This document shows, one piece after another, positions 50,909-60,104 of a stretch of DNA of 64,000 nt. The stretch is from Candidatus Nitrosacidococcus tergens. Lineage in GTDB: Bacteria > Pseudomonadota > Gammaproteobacteria > Nitrosococcales > Nitrosococcaceae. The stretch covers positions 1,569,001-1,633,000 of the forward strand of contig NZ_LR778175.1 in the NCBI RefSeq assembly GCF_902810445.1, written 5' to 3'. Position 1 is the stretch's first letter, and the number at the start of each line of letters is the position of its first letter. The notes beneath the pieces were generated by a model. The model did not search any database and was not told the origin of the DNA. It saw only the letters and a list, made by a program, of their open reading frames with translations. The position numbers and the translations under genes were made by a program.

Positions 50909-53239
50909 TTATTTTTTCGCTTTTTTAGAGCGGCTGGTTTTTGGCTTTTCAAGTGCTTGTGCAAGGAGATCTTGTATTGCAGCTAAGGTAAGCTCTTCAG
51001 CACTCTGATCTTTAGGAATTCTGGCATTATTCTTTCCGTCAGTAGCATAAGGACCATAACGCCCATTAAGAATTTGAATACTTGCTTCTGGAAAAGATTT
51101 AATGACTTTCTTAGCGTCAGCCAATTTTTTCTCTTCTATCAAATCCAAAGCCTGATCTAAAGTGATGGTATAGGGATCCTCTCTACCAATAGAGATATAT
51201 TTTGAATCATATTTAACATAAGGACCAAAACGACCGATACTAGCAATCACTGTATCTCCATCAGGGGTCATACCTAACTCTCTAGGTAATTTAAATAATT
51301 CTATAGCTTCCTCTAAAGTAATCGTTTCAATTTTTTGATTAGGTCGTAATCCTGCAAATTTTGGTTTCTCCTCACTTTCCTTAGATCCAATCTGTACATA
51401 AGGACCATAGCGTCCCATTCGAGCAGATACTGGATTCCCGCTTTTTGGGTCAATCCCTAATTCTCGGGCTTGGATAGCTTCCTCTCGGCTGACACTCTGT
51501 TCTTTTTGCTGAATTTGGTTATAAAATGGTTCCCAAAATTTCTCTAAAATAGGAATCCAATCTTTTTCAGCTCGAGAAATCGCATCTAAGTCATCCTCTA
51601 GACGAGCAGTAAAATCATAATCAACATAAGGATTAAAATGCTCGGTAAGGAAGTGATTGACTACCTTTCCTACATCAGTAGGATGAAAGCGTTTATTTTC
51701 TAGAATTGTGTACTCTCGCTGTTGTAGCGTAGAAATAATGGTAGCATAAGTAGAAGGTCTTCCAATACCGTATTCTTCTAGGGTTTTTACTAAACTTGCT
51801 TCAGAATATCGAGGTGGCGGTTCAGTAAAATGCTGTTCAGGTCTAATTTGTATTAAATTAACTTTATCTCCCTCTTTTAAAGGAGGAAGAATTTTTTGTC
51901 CTTCTTCTTTTAAATCATCTTTTTTTTCTTGATAAACTATCATATAACCAAGATAAGCAATCGTAGTACCAGTTGCACGAAATATATTTTCGTTTTCACC
52001 GTCTTTAGATATGGTTTGTGTACTAAGATTTATAGCTACCATATCGATTAGAGCAGGATTCATCTGACAGGCAATAGTTCGCCTCCAAATAAGCTCATAG
52101 AGCTTAAATTGTTCAGGCTTTAAATAAGTTTTTACAGATTCTGGGGTTCGATATGCTGAAGTAGGACGGATAGCCTCATGGGCTTCTTGAGCATTTTTAG
52201 CTTGAGTCTTAAATACTCTTGGTTGGTTTGGTAAATCATTTTTACCGAAATGTTGCGTAATAAAACTACGTAATTCTTCTATAGCTTCTTGGGCTAAATT
52301 CACTGAATCTGTACGCATATAAGTAATTAACCCTACAGCACCTTCCTCGATGTTAATTCCTTCGTAAAGTTGCTGGGCAATACTCATAGTATATTTTGCA
52401 GAAAATCCTAGTTGACGAGAGGATTCTTGCTGTAAAGTAGAGGTAATAAAGGGAGCAGTAGGGTTGCGACGACGCTGTTTTTTCTCAACCTTTGTTACAT
52501 AGAGTTTTCCTTGAGCTATTTGAGTAAGATGATTTACTATTTCTTGAGCTTGAGTATCATTTTCTATATCAAATTGCTTCAGTCGCTTTCCACTAAGATA
52601 AGCTAATTTAGCAATAAATTTTTCCTTATTTGATTCTACGTCTGCTTCAAGAGTCCAGTACTCTCGAATCTTGAAATTTTCTATTTCTTGCTCTCGTTCG
52701 CAAACTAGCCTCAGTGCAGGACTCTGTACTCGCCCTGCAGATAGCCCCCGGTGAATTTTTTTCCAAAGTAAAGGAGAAAGATTAAATCCTACTAAATAAT
52801 CCAAAGCGCGGCGAGCTTGCTGCGCATTAACTAAGTCAATAGAAATATCCCGAGGATGAGCAATGGCTTCCTTGACTGCGTTTTTAGTAATTTCATAAAA
52901 TACTACCCTTTTAGTCGTTTTATTAGCCAGTAATTTTTTATTTTTAAGCAGCTCAAGTAAATGCCAAGAAATAGCTTCTCCCTCTCGATCCGGGTCAGTT
53001 GCAAGAAAAAGGGTATCTGCAGTTTCTAAGGCTTTACCAATCGCATTGACATAGCGGCTATTTTTTTCAATTTCTTGGTATTTCATCATAAATCCATTCT
53101 CTGGATCTACTGCACCTTTCTTAGGAATAAGATCTCGTACATGACCATAAGAAGCCATAACTTCAAAATCTTTTCCTAGATACTTTTTTATTGTCTTAGC
53201 TTTAGCAGGCGACTCTACAATGATTAAATTCTTACTCAA
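50909..53239 (-). CDS. topA: DNA topoisomerase I
   Basis: Type IA topoisomerase relaxing negative supercoils. 776 residues (E. coli 865). Toprim domain with the acidic TDPDREGEA at 81-89; active-site Tyr307 in GLITYMRTDS. The E. coli zinc fingers are absent. Instead the C-terminus (about 610-755) has Topo_C repeats marked by GRYGPYVQIG, GRFGPYVKY and GRYGPYATDG, then a Lys-rich tail (KTSRSKKAKK). This zinc-free arrangement occurs in many bacteria. Confidence 0.96.
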   Translation of the reverse strand: MSKNLIIVESPAKAKTIKKYLGKDFEVMASYGHVRDLIPKKGAVDPENGFMMKYQEIEKNSRYVNAIGKALETADTLFLATDPDREGEAISWHLLELLKNKKLLANKTTKRVVFYEITKNAVKEAIAHPRDISIDLVNAQQARRALDYLVGFNLSPLLWKKIHRGLSAGRVQSPALRLVCEREQEIENFKIREYWTLEADVESNKEKFIAKLAYLSGKRLKQFDIENDTQAQEIVNHLTQIAQGKLYVTKVEKKQRRRNPTAPFITSTLQQESSRQLGFSAKYTMSIAQQLYEGINIEEGAVGLITYMRTDSVNLAQEAIEELRSFITQHFGKNDLPNQPRVFKTQAKNAQEAHEAIRPTSAYRTPESVKTYLKPEQFKLYELIWRRTIACQMNPALIDMVAINLSTQTISKDGENENIFRATGTTIAYLGYMIVYQEKKDDLKEEGQKILPPLKEGDKVNLIQIRPEQHFTEPPPRYSEASLVKTLEEYGIGRPSTYATIISTLQQREYTILENKRFHPTDVGKVVNHFLTEHFNPYVDYDFTARLEDDLDAISRAEKDWIPILEKFWEPFYNQIQQKEQSVSREEAIQARELGIDPKSGNPVSARMGRYGPYVQIGSKESEEKPKFAGLRPNQKIETITLEEAIELFKLPRELGMTPDGDTVIASIGRFGPYVKYDSKYISIGREDPYTITLDQALDLIEEKKLADAKKVIKSFPEASIQILNGRYGPYATDGKNNARIPKDQSAEELTLAAIQDLLAQALEKPKTSRSKKAKK

Positions 53240-53288
53240 AATGTAACTACTATAATCAAAAATACTTTTTTATAACTATACTCAGTGT

Positions 53289-53771
53289 TTAATGCAGTGG
53301 ATAATCAATACCATCAAAAATAAAATCTTCGATCCATGGATTGATAGATTCTCCTTTAGGCTGATGGGAAAGTACCATAAGAATAACCCACTTTAATTGA
53401 TCTAAAGAAAATTCCTCTGATCCTAATTCCATCACTCGATCAATAACTAATTCTCGAGTCATAGGATCTAAAATACCCACTTGTTCAAGTAGTAATAAAA
53501 ATCCTTGGCATTCAGAATTAAGTTTTTTTTGCTCTTCTGGAGTGAAAATCCGAATCGAAATACTTTCTACTAAAAGTTGCTTAGATTCTTCATTGTACTG
53601 GGGTACTACTAATCTCTCTAGCCAATTAAATGCCTTATCGATTTCAGTATGGTGAAAACCAGCTTGAGCTAATTCTATAGAAAGGGATTCCTTATTAAGC
53701 TGCTGTCCAGCTTCATTATCTATATGTTGTTGAAATAAATACACAAGGATATTAAATATACTCTCTTTCAT
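53289..53771 (-). CDS. smg: Smg family protein (DUF494)
   Basis: 160 residues from the ATG at 53771 (MKESIFNILVYLFQQH), the conserved family start; the longer frame to 53885 runs into dprA and is unlikely. The start overlaps the dprA stop by 4 bases. Conserved features are the C-terminal SEEFSLDQLKWVILMVLSHQP. The smg-dprA pair is conserved in gammaproteobacteria. Molecular function is unknown. Confidence 0.92.
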   Translation of the reverse strand: MKESIFNILVYLFQQHIDNEAGQQLNKESLSIELAQAGFHHTEIDKAFNWLERLVVPQYNEESKQLLVESISIRIFTPEEQKKLNSECQGFLLLLEQVGILDPMTRELVIDRVMELGSEEFSLDQLKWVILMVLSHQPKGESINPWIEDFIFDGIDYPLH

Positions 53772-54898
53772 AACTGATCTCCTCGATCGCAGCGAATATA
53801 ACACCCTCCAGGTAATGCAGTAATAAAGCCCTGTAACTCTAGCATTAATAGTATGGAGGAAAGTTCCTCTACAGTTAACTGGCATCGCTCAACTAGAACA
53901 TCTATAGGTAAAGGATCATACCCTAAATTATTTAAGACGTTTCTATATTCTGACTCTATATTTTGTAGATTCTCATTATTAGAAGAATCTAAATATGACT
54001 GATTATTAGCTGCAATAAAACCTACTAAGGATTTTACTTCATCTATAATATCTTGAGCAGTTTCTACTAATTTAGCACCTTCTCGAATTAGCTGATGACA
54101 TCCTTTAGATAAAGGATTATGAATAGAACCAGGAATAGCAAACACTTCTCTGCCCTGTTCAGCAGCAAGCCGGGCGGTAATCAGTGATCCGCTCTGGGTG
54201 GCAGCTTCAATTACTAAAATTCCTAAACTTAATCCACTAATAATTCGATTACGTCGTGGAAAATTTTGAGCGAGGGGTGGAGTGCCAATAGAAAACTCTG
54301 ATATAAGTGCTCCATTCTCTCTAATCTTTTGAGCTAAATCTCGATTACGAGCAGGATATACTCTATCTAAACCAGTACCAACTATAGCAATAGTAGGTAG
54401 GTTACTAGCAAGAGAGCCTTGGTGTGCTGCCGTATCTATACCAACTGCTAATCCACTACTAATCAACAACCCCGACCTTGATAAAGAATAGGCAAACTGA
54501 TGTGCTGTTTCTTTACCATTTGGTGAAGGGTTACGACTACCTACAATTCCCAATTGTGGTAGTGAAAGTAATTCTGGATTGCCCTCAATAAATAACACAG
54601 GGGGTGGATCAGCAATTTCCTTTAATAAAGGAGGATAATCTTTATCAGCTAGGGTCAATATATAACGATTAGGCTGTTGCTCTACCCATTCTAAGTCTCT
54701 AGTCACTCCTTCCCAATCCGGTTTATGTAAGGAGTGTAGTATTTTAGCACTCAGGTCAGAGAGTTTATCTAAATTTGAAAAAACTGTAGCAGGCGTACTA
54801 TATTTCTCTAATATATATGAGAAATTTTTATTACCAATCCCTGGAGTGCGGTATAGTGCTAGCCAATAAGCTAATTCTTGAGTTAAATCAACTGCCAA
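53768..54898 (-). CDS. dprA: DprA, DNA-processing protein
   Basis: Loads RecA on incoming single-stranded DNA during natural transformation. 376 residues. The Rossmann-like core carries LGIVGSRNPSPNGKETA, SGLAVGIDTAAHQG, GTGLDRVYPARNRDLA and SEFSIGTPPLAQNFPRRNRIISGL. A C-terminal winged-helix DML1-like domain follows (about 305-376). No other competence genes are in the window. It overlaps smg by 4 bases. Confidence 0.94.
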   Translation of the reverse strand: MAVDLTQELAYWLALYRTPGIGNKNFSYILEKYSTPATVFSNLDKLSDLSAKILHSLHKPDWEGVTRDLEWVEQQPNRYILTLADKDYPPLLKEIADPPPVLFIEGNPELLSLPQLGIVGSRNPSPNGKETAHQFAYSLSRSGLLISSGLAVGIDTAAHQGSLASNLPTIAIVGTGLDRVYPARNRDLAQKIRENGALISEFSIGTPPLAQNFPRRNRIISGLSLGILVIEAATQSGSLITARLAAEQGREVFAIPGSIHNPLSKGCHQLIREGAKLVETAQDIIDEVKSLVGFIAANNQSYLDSSNNENLQNIESEYRNVLNNLGYDPLPIDVLVERCQLTVEELSSILLMLELQGFITALPGGCYIRCDRGDQL

Positions 54899-54908
54899 AA
54901 TTGTTAAA

Positions 54909-55763
54909 TTATAAAGTACGCACGATATCGTAAATATTAATAGGTAACTCTGTTCGAAGTATTAATCCGTAACTAATATGATTAAAAGTGCGAAAAACTA
55001 TCATTTCTCCTGCATATTTATTAGGTAGTTTAATTCTATTTTGTTCAGGTGGAGAATGGTAGATATCATATACTATATCTCCTCTTTGATATACAGAAAG
55101 TACTGTCCCAGGATCTATACCGTCTTTTAACCCTAAATTAAGTACAAGCACTTGATGTTCATCAACTTGAGAAATCCCCCCTACAATTGCAATAATTTTT
55201 CCCTCCAAGGGAATTGATAGTTGATGGGGAGATAAGTCATTAAATTCATTGCTTATGGGTAACAGGTAATCTCCTACCAAAATCTCTTCCCTAGTATTAA
55301 GAACACTGAGAATAGCAGTATCACCAAATTGTTTTATTCGTGCACTTGCAATGTATATTGCTTGATAGCCTAATATTTCATCAGGATCATCTGGATTTAA
55401 ATAAATTTCTCCTTTTCGGTAGATACCGTAATTTCTAATATTGGTGCTTTGTACATTTTGAGCATAGATTTCATCGCCAGTACTTGATATTAAGTGTTCT
55501 CTACTGCCAGAGATAATATAGGGTGCATGAATAATGGTGCTTTTACTTACTATTTTATGATGTAATAAAGATTGTCGAAGCGATTTCAGTGATTCAGTGG
55601 AAATACTACTATATAGTTCAAGGGATCGGCTTTGCGGGGAAATTTTATGTATTGGAAGGGGTGGATGCTCTGAGGTTGTTTCTTCGGCTAAGGTAGGATT
55701 TCTCCATACTGTAAATACCAGGGCGTACATATACAGCAAGGTAACAAGTAATTTTTTTCTCAT
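54909..55763 (-). CDS. Secreted protein of the dprA-upstream LysM family, LysM apparently lost
   Basis: A 284-residue exported protein (signal peptide about 1-26). The body (about 70-284) resembles the conserved second domain of the LysM-containing protein encoded between def and dprA in many gammaproteobacteria: APYIISGSREHLI, GEIYLNPDDPDEILGYQAIYI, ILVGDYLLP and LGLKDGIDPGTVLSVY. In relatives a LysM domain follows the signal peptide. Here residues 27-65 are too short and show no LysM pattern, so cell-wall binding may be lost. Position just upstream of dprA supports orthology. Function unknown. Confidence 0.7.
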   Translation of the reverse strand: MRKKLLVTLLYMYALVFTVWRNPTLAEETTSEHPPLPIHKISPQSRSLELYSSISTESLKSLRQSLLHHKIVSKSTIIHAPYIISGSREHLISSTGDEIYAQNVQSTNIRNYGIYRKGEIYLNPDDPDEILGYQAIYIASARIKQFGDTAILSVLNTREEILVGDYLLPISNEFNDLSPHQLSIPLEGKIIAIVGGISQVDEHQVLVLNLGLKDGIDPGTVLSVYQRGDIVYDIYHSPPEQNRIKLPNKYAGEMIVFRTFNHISYGLILRTELPINIYDIVRTL

Positions 55764-55836
55764 TATTTATTGTATTTAATAAAGCACTAGTAGTACTTTA
55801 ATATTTATTAGCTAATATCATTTTATATTAATACTT

Positions 55837-56340
55837 ATGGCAATGCTTAATATACTACACTACCCTGATTCAAGACTACGGCGTATTGCTGAACCTGTTG
55901 CCACTATAGATAAGTCTATCCAAAAATTAGCAGAAGACATGTTAGATACTATGTACGAAGCACCAGGTGTTGGACTTGCTGCACCTCAAGTAAATGTAAC
56001 TAAACAAATTATCGTTATTGATATTACTGAAGATAAATCCAATCCATTAATATTTATTAATCCAGAAATTATTGATCGCCAGGGATCTGCTGAAAATGAA
56101 GAGGGGTGTTTATCTATCCCTAATATTTTTGAAACTGTGACACGTGCTGAAGAAATTACGGTACGCTATTTAAACCAATATGGGAAATCCCAAGAACTCC
56201 ACGCAAAAAATTTACTAGCCACTTGTATTCAACACGAAATAGATCACTTAAGTGGCAAATTATTTATTGATTACCTCTCTAAACTAAAAGTTAGCCGCAT
56301 TCGAAAGAAAATAGAAAAACAACATAGCCGAGCTATATAA
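55837..56340 (+). CDS. def: Peptide deformylase
   Basis: Removes the N-terminal formyl group from new proteins. 167 residues, type I. Metal motifs: GVGLAAPQV, EEGCLSIP with the Cys ligand, and QHEIDHLSG with the two His ligands and catalytic Glu. First gene of def-fmt-rsmB-trkA, divergent from the secreted-protein gene. Intact. Confidence 0.97.
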   Translation: MAMLNILHYPDSRLRRIAEPVATIDKSIQKLAEDMLDTMYEAPGVGLAAPQVNVTKQIIVIDITEDKSNPLIFINPEIIDRQGSAENEEGCLSIPNIFETVTRAEEITVRYLNQYGKSQELHAKNLLATCIQHEIDHLSGKLFIDYLSKLKVSRIRKKIEKQHSRAI

Positions 56341-56428
56341 GTAAATAGATTAGCTATTTTTATTTTTCTCTTTAACATGATTCAACTGGTTAAGTTCAAC
56401 TAGAGTATCTCCTATATTTTAGGGTTTT

Positions 56429-57376
56429 ATGGCATTAAAAATTTTCTTTGCAGGAACACCAGAATTTGCAGCAATTATTTTGCAAAGGATCATTGAGAGT
56501 GATTATAGAGTTTATGGTATATATACTCAGCCAGATCGACCTAGTGGTCGCGGCCAACGATTAACACCTAGCCCTGTAAAAAAAGTAGGAATAACTCATA
56601 ATATTCCTATATATCAGCCAAAGACTTTAAAGGATAAATCTATACAAGATCAATTTAAAGCACTTACTCCGGATATTTTAATCGTAGCTGCCTATGGTCT
56701 TATTCTTCCACTTTCAATACTAAATACACCTCTTCTTGGGTGCATTAATGTCCATGCTTCATTACTTCCTCGTTGGCGAGGAGCTGCCCCTATTCAAAGA
56801 GCTTTACTTGCTGGGGATAAAGAAACAGGAGTAAGTATTATGAAAATGGACGTAGGTTTAGATACGGGTTCAGTCATCAGGATGAATACCTATGCTATTC
56901 AAAAAACAGATACGGCAGCAACTATCCACGATCATCTTGCTGAATTAGGAGCAGAATCTTTACTAGCATGCTTGCCTATGCAGGTAGAGAATAAATGTTC
57001 TTACACGCCACAAAATGAAGCTCAAGCATGTTATGCTCCTAAAATTACCAAAGAAGAAGCCTTTCTTAACTGGAATCAATCCGCTGTATTATTAGATCGA
57101 AAAGTACGTGCTTTTAATCCTTGGCCTGTTGCAAAGATCCAAATTCAAGATCAAGTACTAAAAGTATGGGAAGCTACGGTATTGGAAAATAGTCGATTAA
57201 CACCACCAGGTACCATTTTAAGGGCAGATAAGTTAGGCATTGATATCGCTACTGGAGAAGGAATTTTGAGGCTATTAAAAATACAACCTGCCGGTAAACG
57301 AGTTATGGCTGCGCAAGACTACATTAATGCACACCCTTTAACAGTAGGTACGCAACTTTTAGCTGTAACAGCATAA
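56429..57376 (+). CDS. fmt: Methionyl-tRNA formyltransferase
   Basis: Formylates initiator Met-tRNA. 315 residues. N-terminal FFAGTPEFAAIILQ, the catalytic block INVHASLLPRWRGAAPIQRA (Asn, His) with the downstream MDVGLDTGSV Asp, and a C-terminal OB-like domain that binds the tRNA. It lies 88 bases after def and 9 bases before rsmB. Confidence 0.96.
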   Translation: MALKIFFAGTPEFAAIILQRIIESDYRVYGIYTQPDRPSGRGQRLTPSPVKKVGITHNIPIYQPKTLKDKSIQDQFKALTPDILIVAAYGLILPLSILNTPLLGCINVHASLLPRWRGAAPIQRALLAGDKETGVSIMKMDVGLDTGSVIRMNTYAIQKTDTAATIHDHLAELGAESLLACLPMQVENKCSYTPQNEAQACYAPKITKEEAFLNWNQSAVLLDRKVRAFNPWPVAKIQIQDQVLKVWEATVLENSRLTPPGTILRADKLGIDIATGEGILRLLKIQPAGKRVMAAQDYINAHPLTVGTQLLAVTA

Positions 57377-57385
57377 AAATTTTTT

Positions 57386-58702
57386 ATGGGTAAAAAGCCT
57401 AATTTATTTAATACCCGGGCAACTGCAGCTACTTTATTGGTAAAAGTTATTAACCAAAAACGCTCACTGACTGCAGTATTACCCCAAGCTGTTGCTCCAC
57501 TGTCCGATCAGGATAGTGCGTTCGTACAAACCCTATGCTATACCACCCTGCGTTGGTTTCCAAAATTAAGCTACCTTATTCAGTTATTGCTAACTAGACC
57601 ATTGCGCACTCAAGATAAGGATATTTATTGTTTATTATTATTAGGTTTATGCCAACTTATAGATCTGGCCACCCCAGTTCATGCTGCACTTTCTGAGACA
57701 GTTTCTGCGGCTCAAGCATTAAAAAAATCATGGGCAAAAGGGTTAATTAACGGTGTATTGCGTAATTATCTACGAAATGAAGATTCTCTAAAAAAACAAA
57801 TAACTTATCATCAAGAAGCCTATACAGCTCATCCCAAGTGGCTTCTACAGACTATCCAACAATATTGGCCTAATCATTGGCAACAAATTATTACTGCCAA
57901 TAATACCCATCCACCTCTAAGTCTACGGGTAAATAGCTTAGAAGGAACAAAAGAGCATTATTTAAGAGAACTAGAATCTTACTGCATTGAAGCACAAATA
58001 TTACCCTACACACATCAAGGTATTACTTTAACTAAACCTTACTCAGTAGCCGCCCTGCCTGGATTTCATCAAGGTAAAGTTTCTGTACAAGATGGTGCAG
58101 GACAACAGGCTGCAATCTTATTGGATGTGCAGTCAAATCAAAGAATTCTTGATGCTTGTGCTGCTCCTGGAGGAAAAACTTGTCATATTTTAGAGCTAAA
58201 TCCAACTGCTAACTTAGTTGCATTAGATATTGATCAAATCCGTCTTAGCCGAATTCAAGAAAATTTAACTCGACTACAACTTAAGGCAAATCTCATCTTA
58301 GGAGATGCTACAGATCCCCATACTTGGTGGGATGGGATCCTATTTGATCGTATTTTGCTTGATGCTCCTTGTACTAGCAGTGGTGTGATTCGCCGTCATC
58401 CTGATATTAAAGTATTGCGGCAAAAAGAAGATATTCATCGATTGGCAGTACTACAAGAGCGTATATTAAATGCTCTATGGTCATTACTAGCACCTGGTGG
58501 ATTACTCCTGTATTGTACTTGCTCTATTTTTCCCCCAGAAAATGATGAGCAGATCCTTAAATTTCTTATATCCCATTCTGATGCCAAAATAAGCTCGTTT
58601 ACAGTACCTTGGGGTATTCCTCAAAAAATTGGGCAACAATTGCTGACAGGAACTGAAAACTTTGATGGGTTTTATTATGCCCGTTTAGAAAAGTGTAAAT
58701 AA
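57386..58702 (+). CDS. rsmB: RsmB, 16S rRNA (cytosine-967-C5)-methyltransferase
   Basis: Methylates C967 of 16S rRNA. 438 residues. N-terminal NusB-like RNA-binding domain (about 1-140) then the SAM domain: DACAAPGGKTCHILEL, LDAPCTSSGVIRRHPDIK with one Cys, and YCTCSIFPPEND with the second, catalytic Cys. It follows fmt by 9 bases and precedes trkA by 5. Intact. Confidence 0.96.
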   Translation: MGKKPNLFNTRATAATLLVKVINQKRSLTAVLPQAVAPLSDQDSAFVQTLCYTTLRWFPKLSYLIQLLLTRPLRTQDKDIYCLLLLGLCQLIDLATPVHAALSETVSAAQALKKSWAKGLINGVLRNYLRNEDSLKKQITYHQEAYTAHPKWLLQTIQQYWPNHWQQIITANNTHPPLSLRVNSLEGTKEHYLRELESYCIEAQILPYTHQGITLTKPYSVAALPGFHQGKVSVQDGAGQQAAILLDVQSNQRILDACAAPGGKTCHILELNPTANLVALDIDQIRLSRIQENLTRLQLKANLILGDATDPHTWWDGILFDRILLDAPCTSSGVIRRHPDIKVLRQKEDIHRLAVLQERILNALWSLLAPGGLLLYCTCSIFPPENDEQILKFLISHSDAKISSFTVPWGIPQKIGQQLLTGTENFDGFYYARLEKCK

Positions 58703-58707
58703 AAATT

Positions 58708-60081
58708 ATGAAAATTATTATTCTTGGCGCGGGTCAAGTCGGTCGCTCTGTTGCTACAAATTTAGCTGGTGAATCTAATGATATTACTTTAGTAGATGTG
58801 GATGGAAAACAGCTTAAGGATATTGGAGATCGATTAGATATCCGTACCATTGAAGGATCAGGAGCGCATCCGAACGTACTTGCCCGGGCAGGTGCTGAAG
58901 AAGCAGATATGCTTATTGCAGTAACTAGAAGCGATGAAGTGAATATTGTGGCTTGCCAAGTAGCTTATAGCCTGTTTAATACTCCTACTAAGGTGGCTAG
59001 GATTAGATCATCGGCTTACATTTCCCATCCTCAGCTTTTTTCTGACAAGCTTTTCCCCATTGATATGTTAATTAGCCCAGAAGAGTTAGTGACTAATTCA
59101 ATTAAGCGGCTTATTGAAAATCCTGGATCTTTACAGGTTTTGGATTTTGCTGAAGGAAAAGTACAACTAGTAGCAGTGAAAGCCTACCATGATGGTTTGT
59201 TAGTAGGTCATCAATTAAGAGAGTTACCTCAACGTATTCCTGGAGTAAAAACTCGGGTAGCGGCTATTTTTCGGAAAAATAAACCTATTTTTCCTCAAGG
59301 GGATACAGTCATTGAAGTAGACGATGAAGTGTTTTTTACTGCCCCTCAAGAAGATATTTCTAAAATGATGCGCCAGTTGCGTAGTCTAGATAAGCCTTAT
59401 AAGCGGATTATGTTAGGTGGTGGTGGAAGTGTTGGGCACCGCTTAGCCAGAGTACTAGAGAAAAGTTATCAAGTTAAAGTCATTGAAGCTAACCCATCTC
59501 GGGCAAAATATCTCTCTGAATCCTTAAACAAGAGTCTTATCCTAGTAGGAGATATCATTAATGAAGAGCTTCTTGTAGATGAAGGAATCGAGGATATCGA
59601 TGTTTTTTGTGCTTTAACTAATGATGATGCAGTCAATATTCTAGCTGCTATGCTTGCCAAACGATTAGGTGCTAAAAAAGTAATGTCCTTGATTAACCGA
59701 GGTGTTTATGCAGATTTAGTAGAAAGTGGTACAGTAGATATTGCTATTTCTCCCCATCAGGCAACCATCGGTATTTTATTAGCCCGAATTCGCAGGGGAG
59801 ATGTGGTAGCCGCCCACTCTCTACGTCACGGAGCGGTAGAGGCTTTTGAAGCGGTTGCCCACGGTGATAAATCCTCCTCTAAAGTAGTCGGTAGGGGTAT
59901 TGAAGAAATTAAGCTTCCTTCAGGCACTACTATTGGTGCTGTGGTACGTGGTGATGAAGTGTTAATCGCTCATCATAATACGGTAATTAAATCTGGGGAT
60001 CATGTGATTCTATTTTTAACAGATAAAAGAAGAATTTCTGAAGTAGAGCGACTATTTCAAGTAGGCTTTGGATTCTTATAA
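58708..60081 (+). CDS. trkA: TrkA, Trk potassium uptake regulatory subunit
   Basis: Peripheral NAD/ATP-binding gating ring of the Trk potassium importer. 457 residues with two tandem RCK units: the first Rossmann GAGQVGRSVATNLAGE at the N-terminus, the second GGGGSVGHRLARVLE at about 236-250, each followed by a TrkA-C domain. The channel partner TrkH/TrkG is not in the window. It converges with uvrA across 23 bases. Confidence 0.96.
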   Translation: MKIIILGAGQVGRSVATNLAGESNDITLVDVDGKQLKDIGDRLDIRTIEGSGAHPNVLARAGAEEADMLIAVTRSDEVNIVACQVAYSLFNTPTKVARIRSSAYISHPQLFSDKLFPIDMLISPEELVTNSIKRLIENPGSLQVLDFAEGKVQLVAVKAYHDGLLVGHQLRELPQRIPGVKTRVAAIFRKNKPIFPQGDTVIEVDDEVFFTAPQEDISKMMRQLRSLDKPYKRIMLGGGGSVGHRLARVLEKSYQVKVIEANPSRAKYLSESLNKSLILVGDIINEELLVDEGIEDIDVFCALTNDDAVNILAAMLAKRLGAKKVMSLINRGVYADLVESGTVDIAISPHQATIGILLARIRRGDVVAAHSLRHGAVEAFEAVAHGDKSSSKVVGRGIEEIKLPSGTTIGAVVRGDEVLIAHHNTVIKSGDHVILFLTDKRRISEVERLFQVGFGFL

Positions 60082-60104
60082 CTTACTTCAAGAATATCTT
60101 GTTT

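Noticed and set aside
53772..53885. 38-residue N-terminal extension of Smg
   Set aside because: It is encoded inside dprA and reads as out-of-frame dprA sequence; the family start MKESIFNIL is at 53771.
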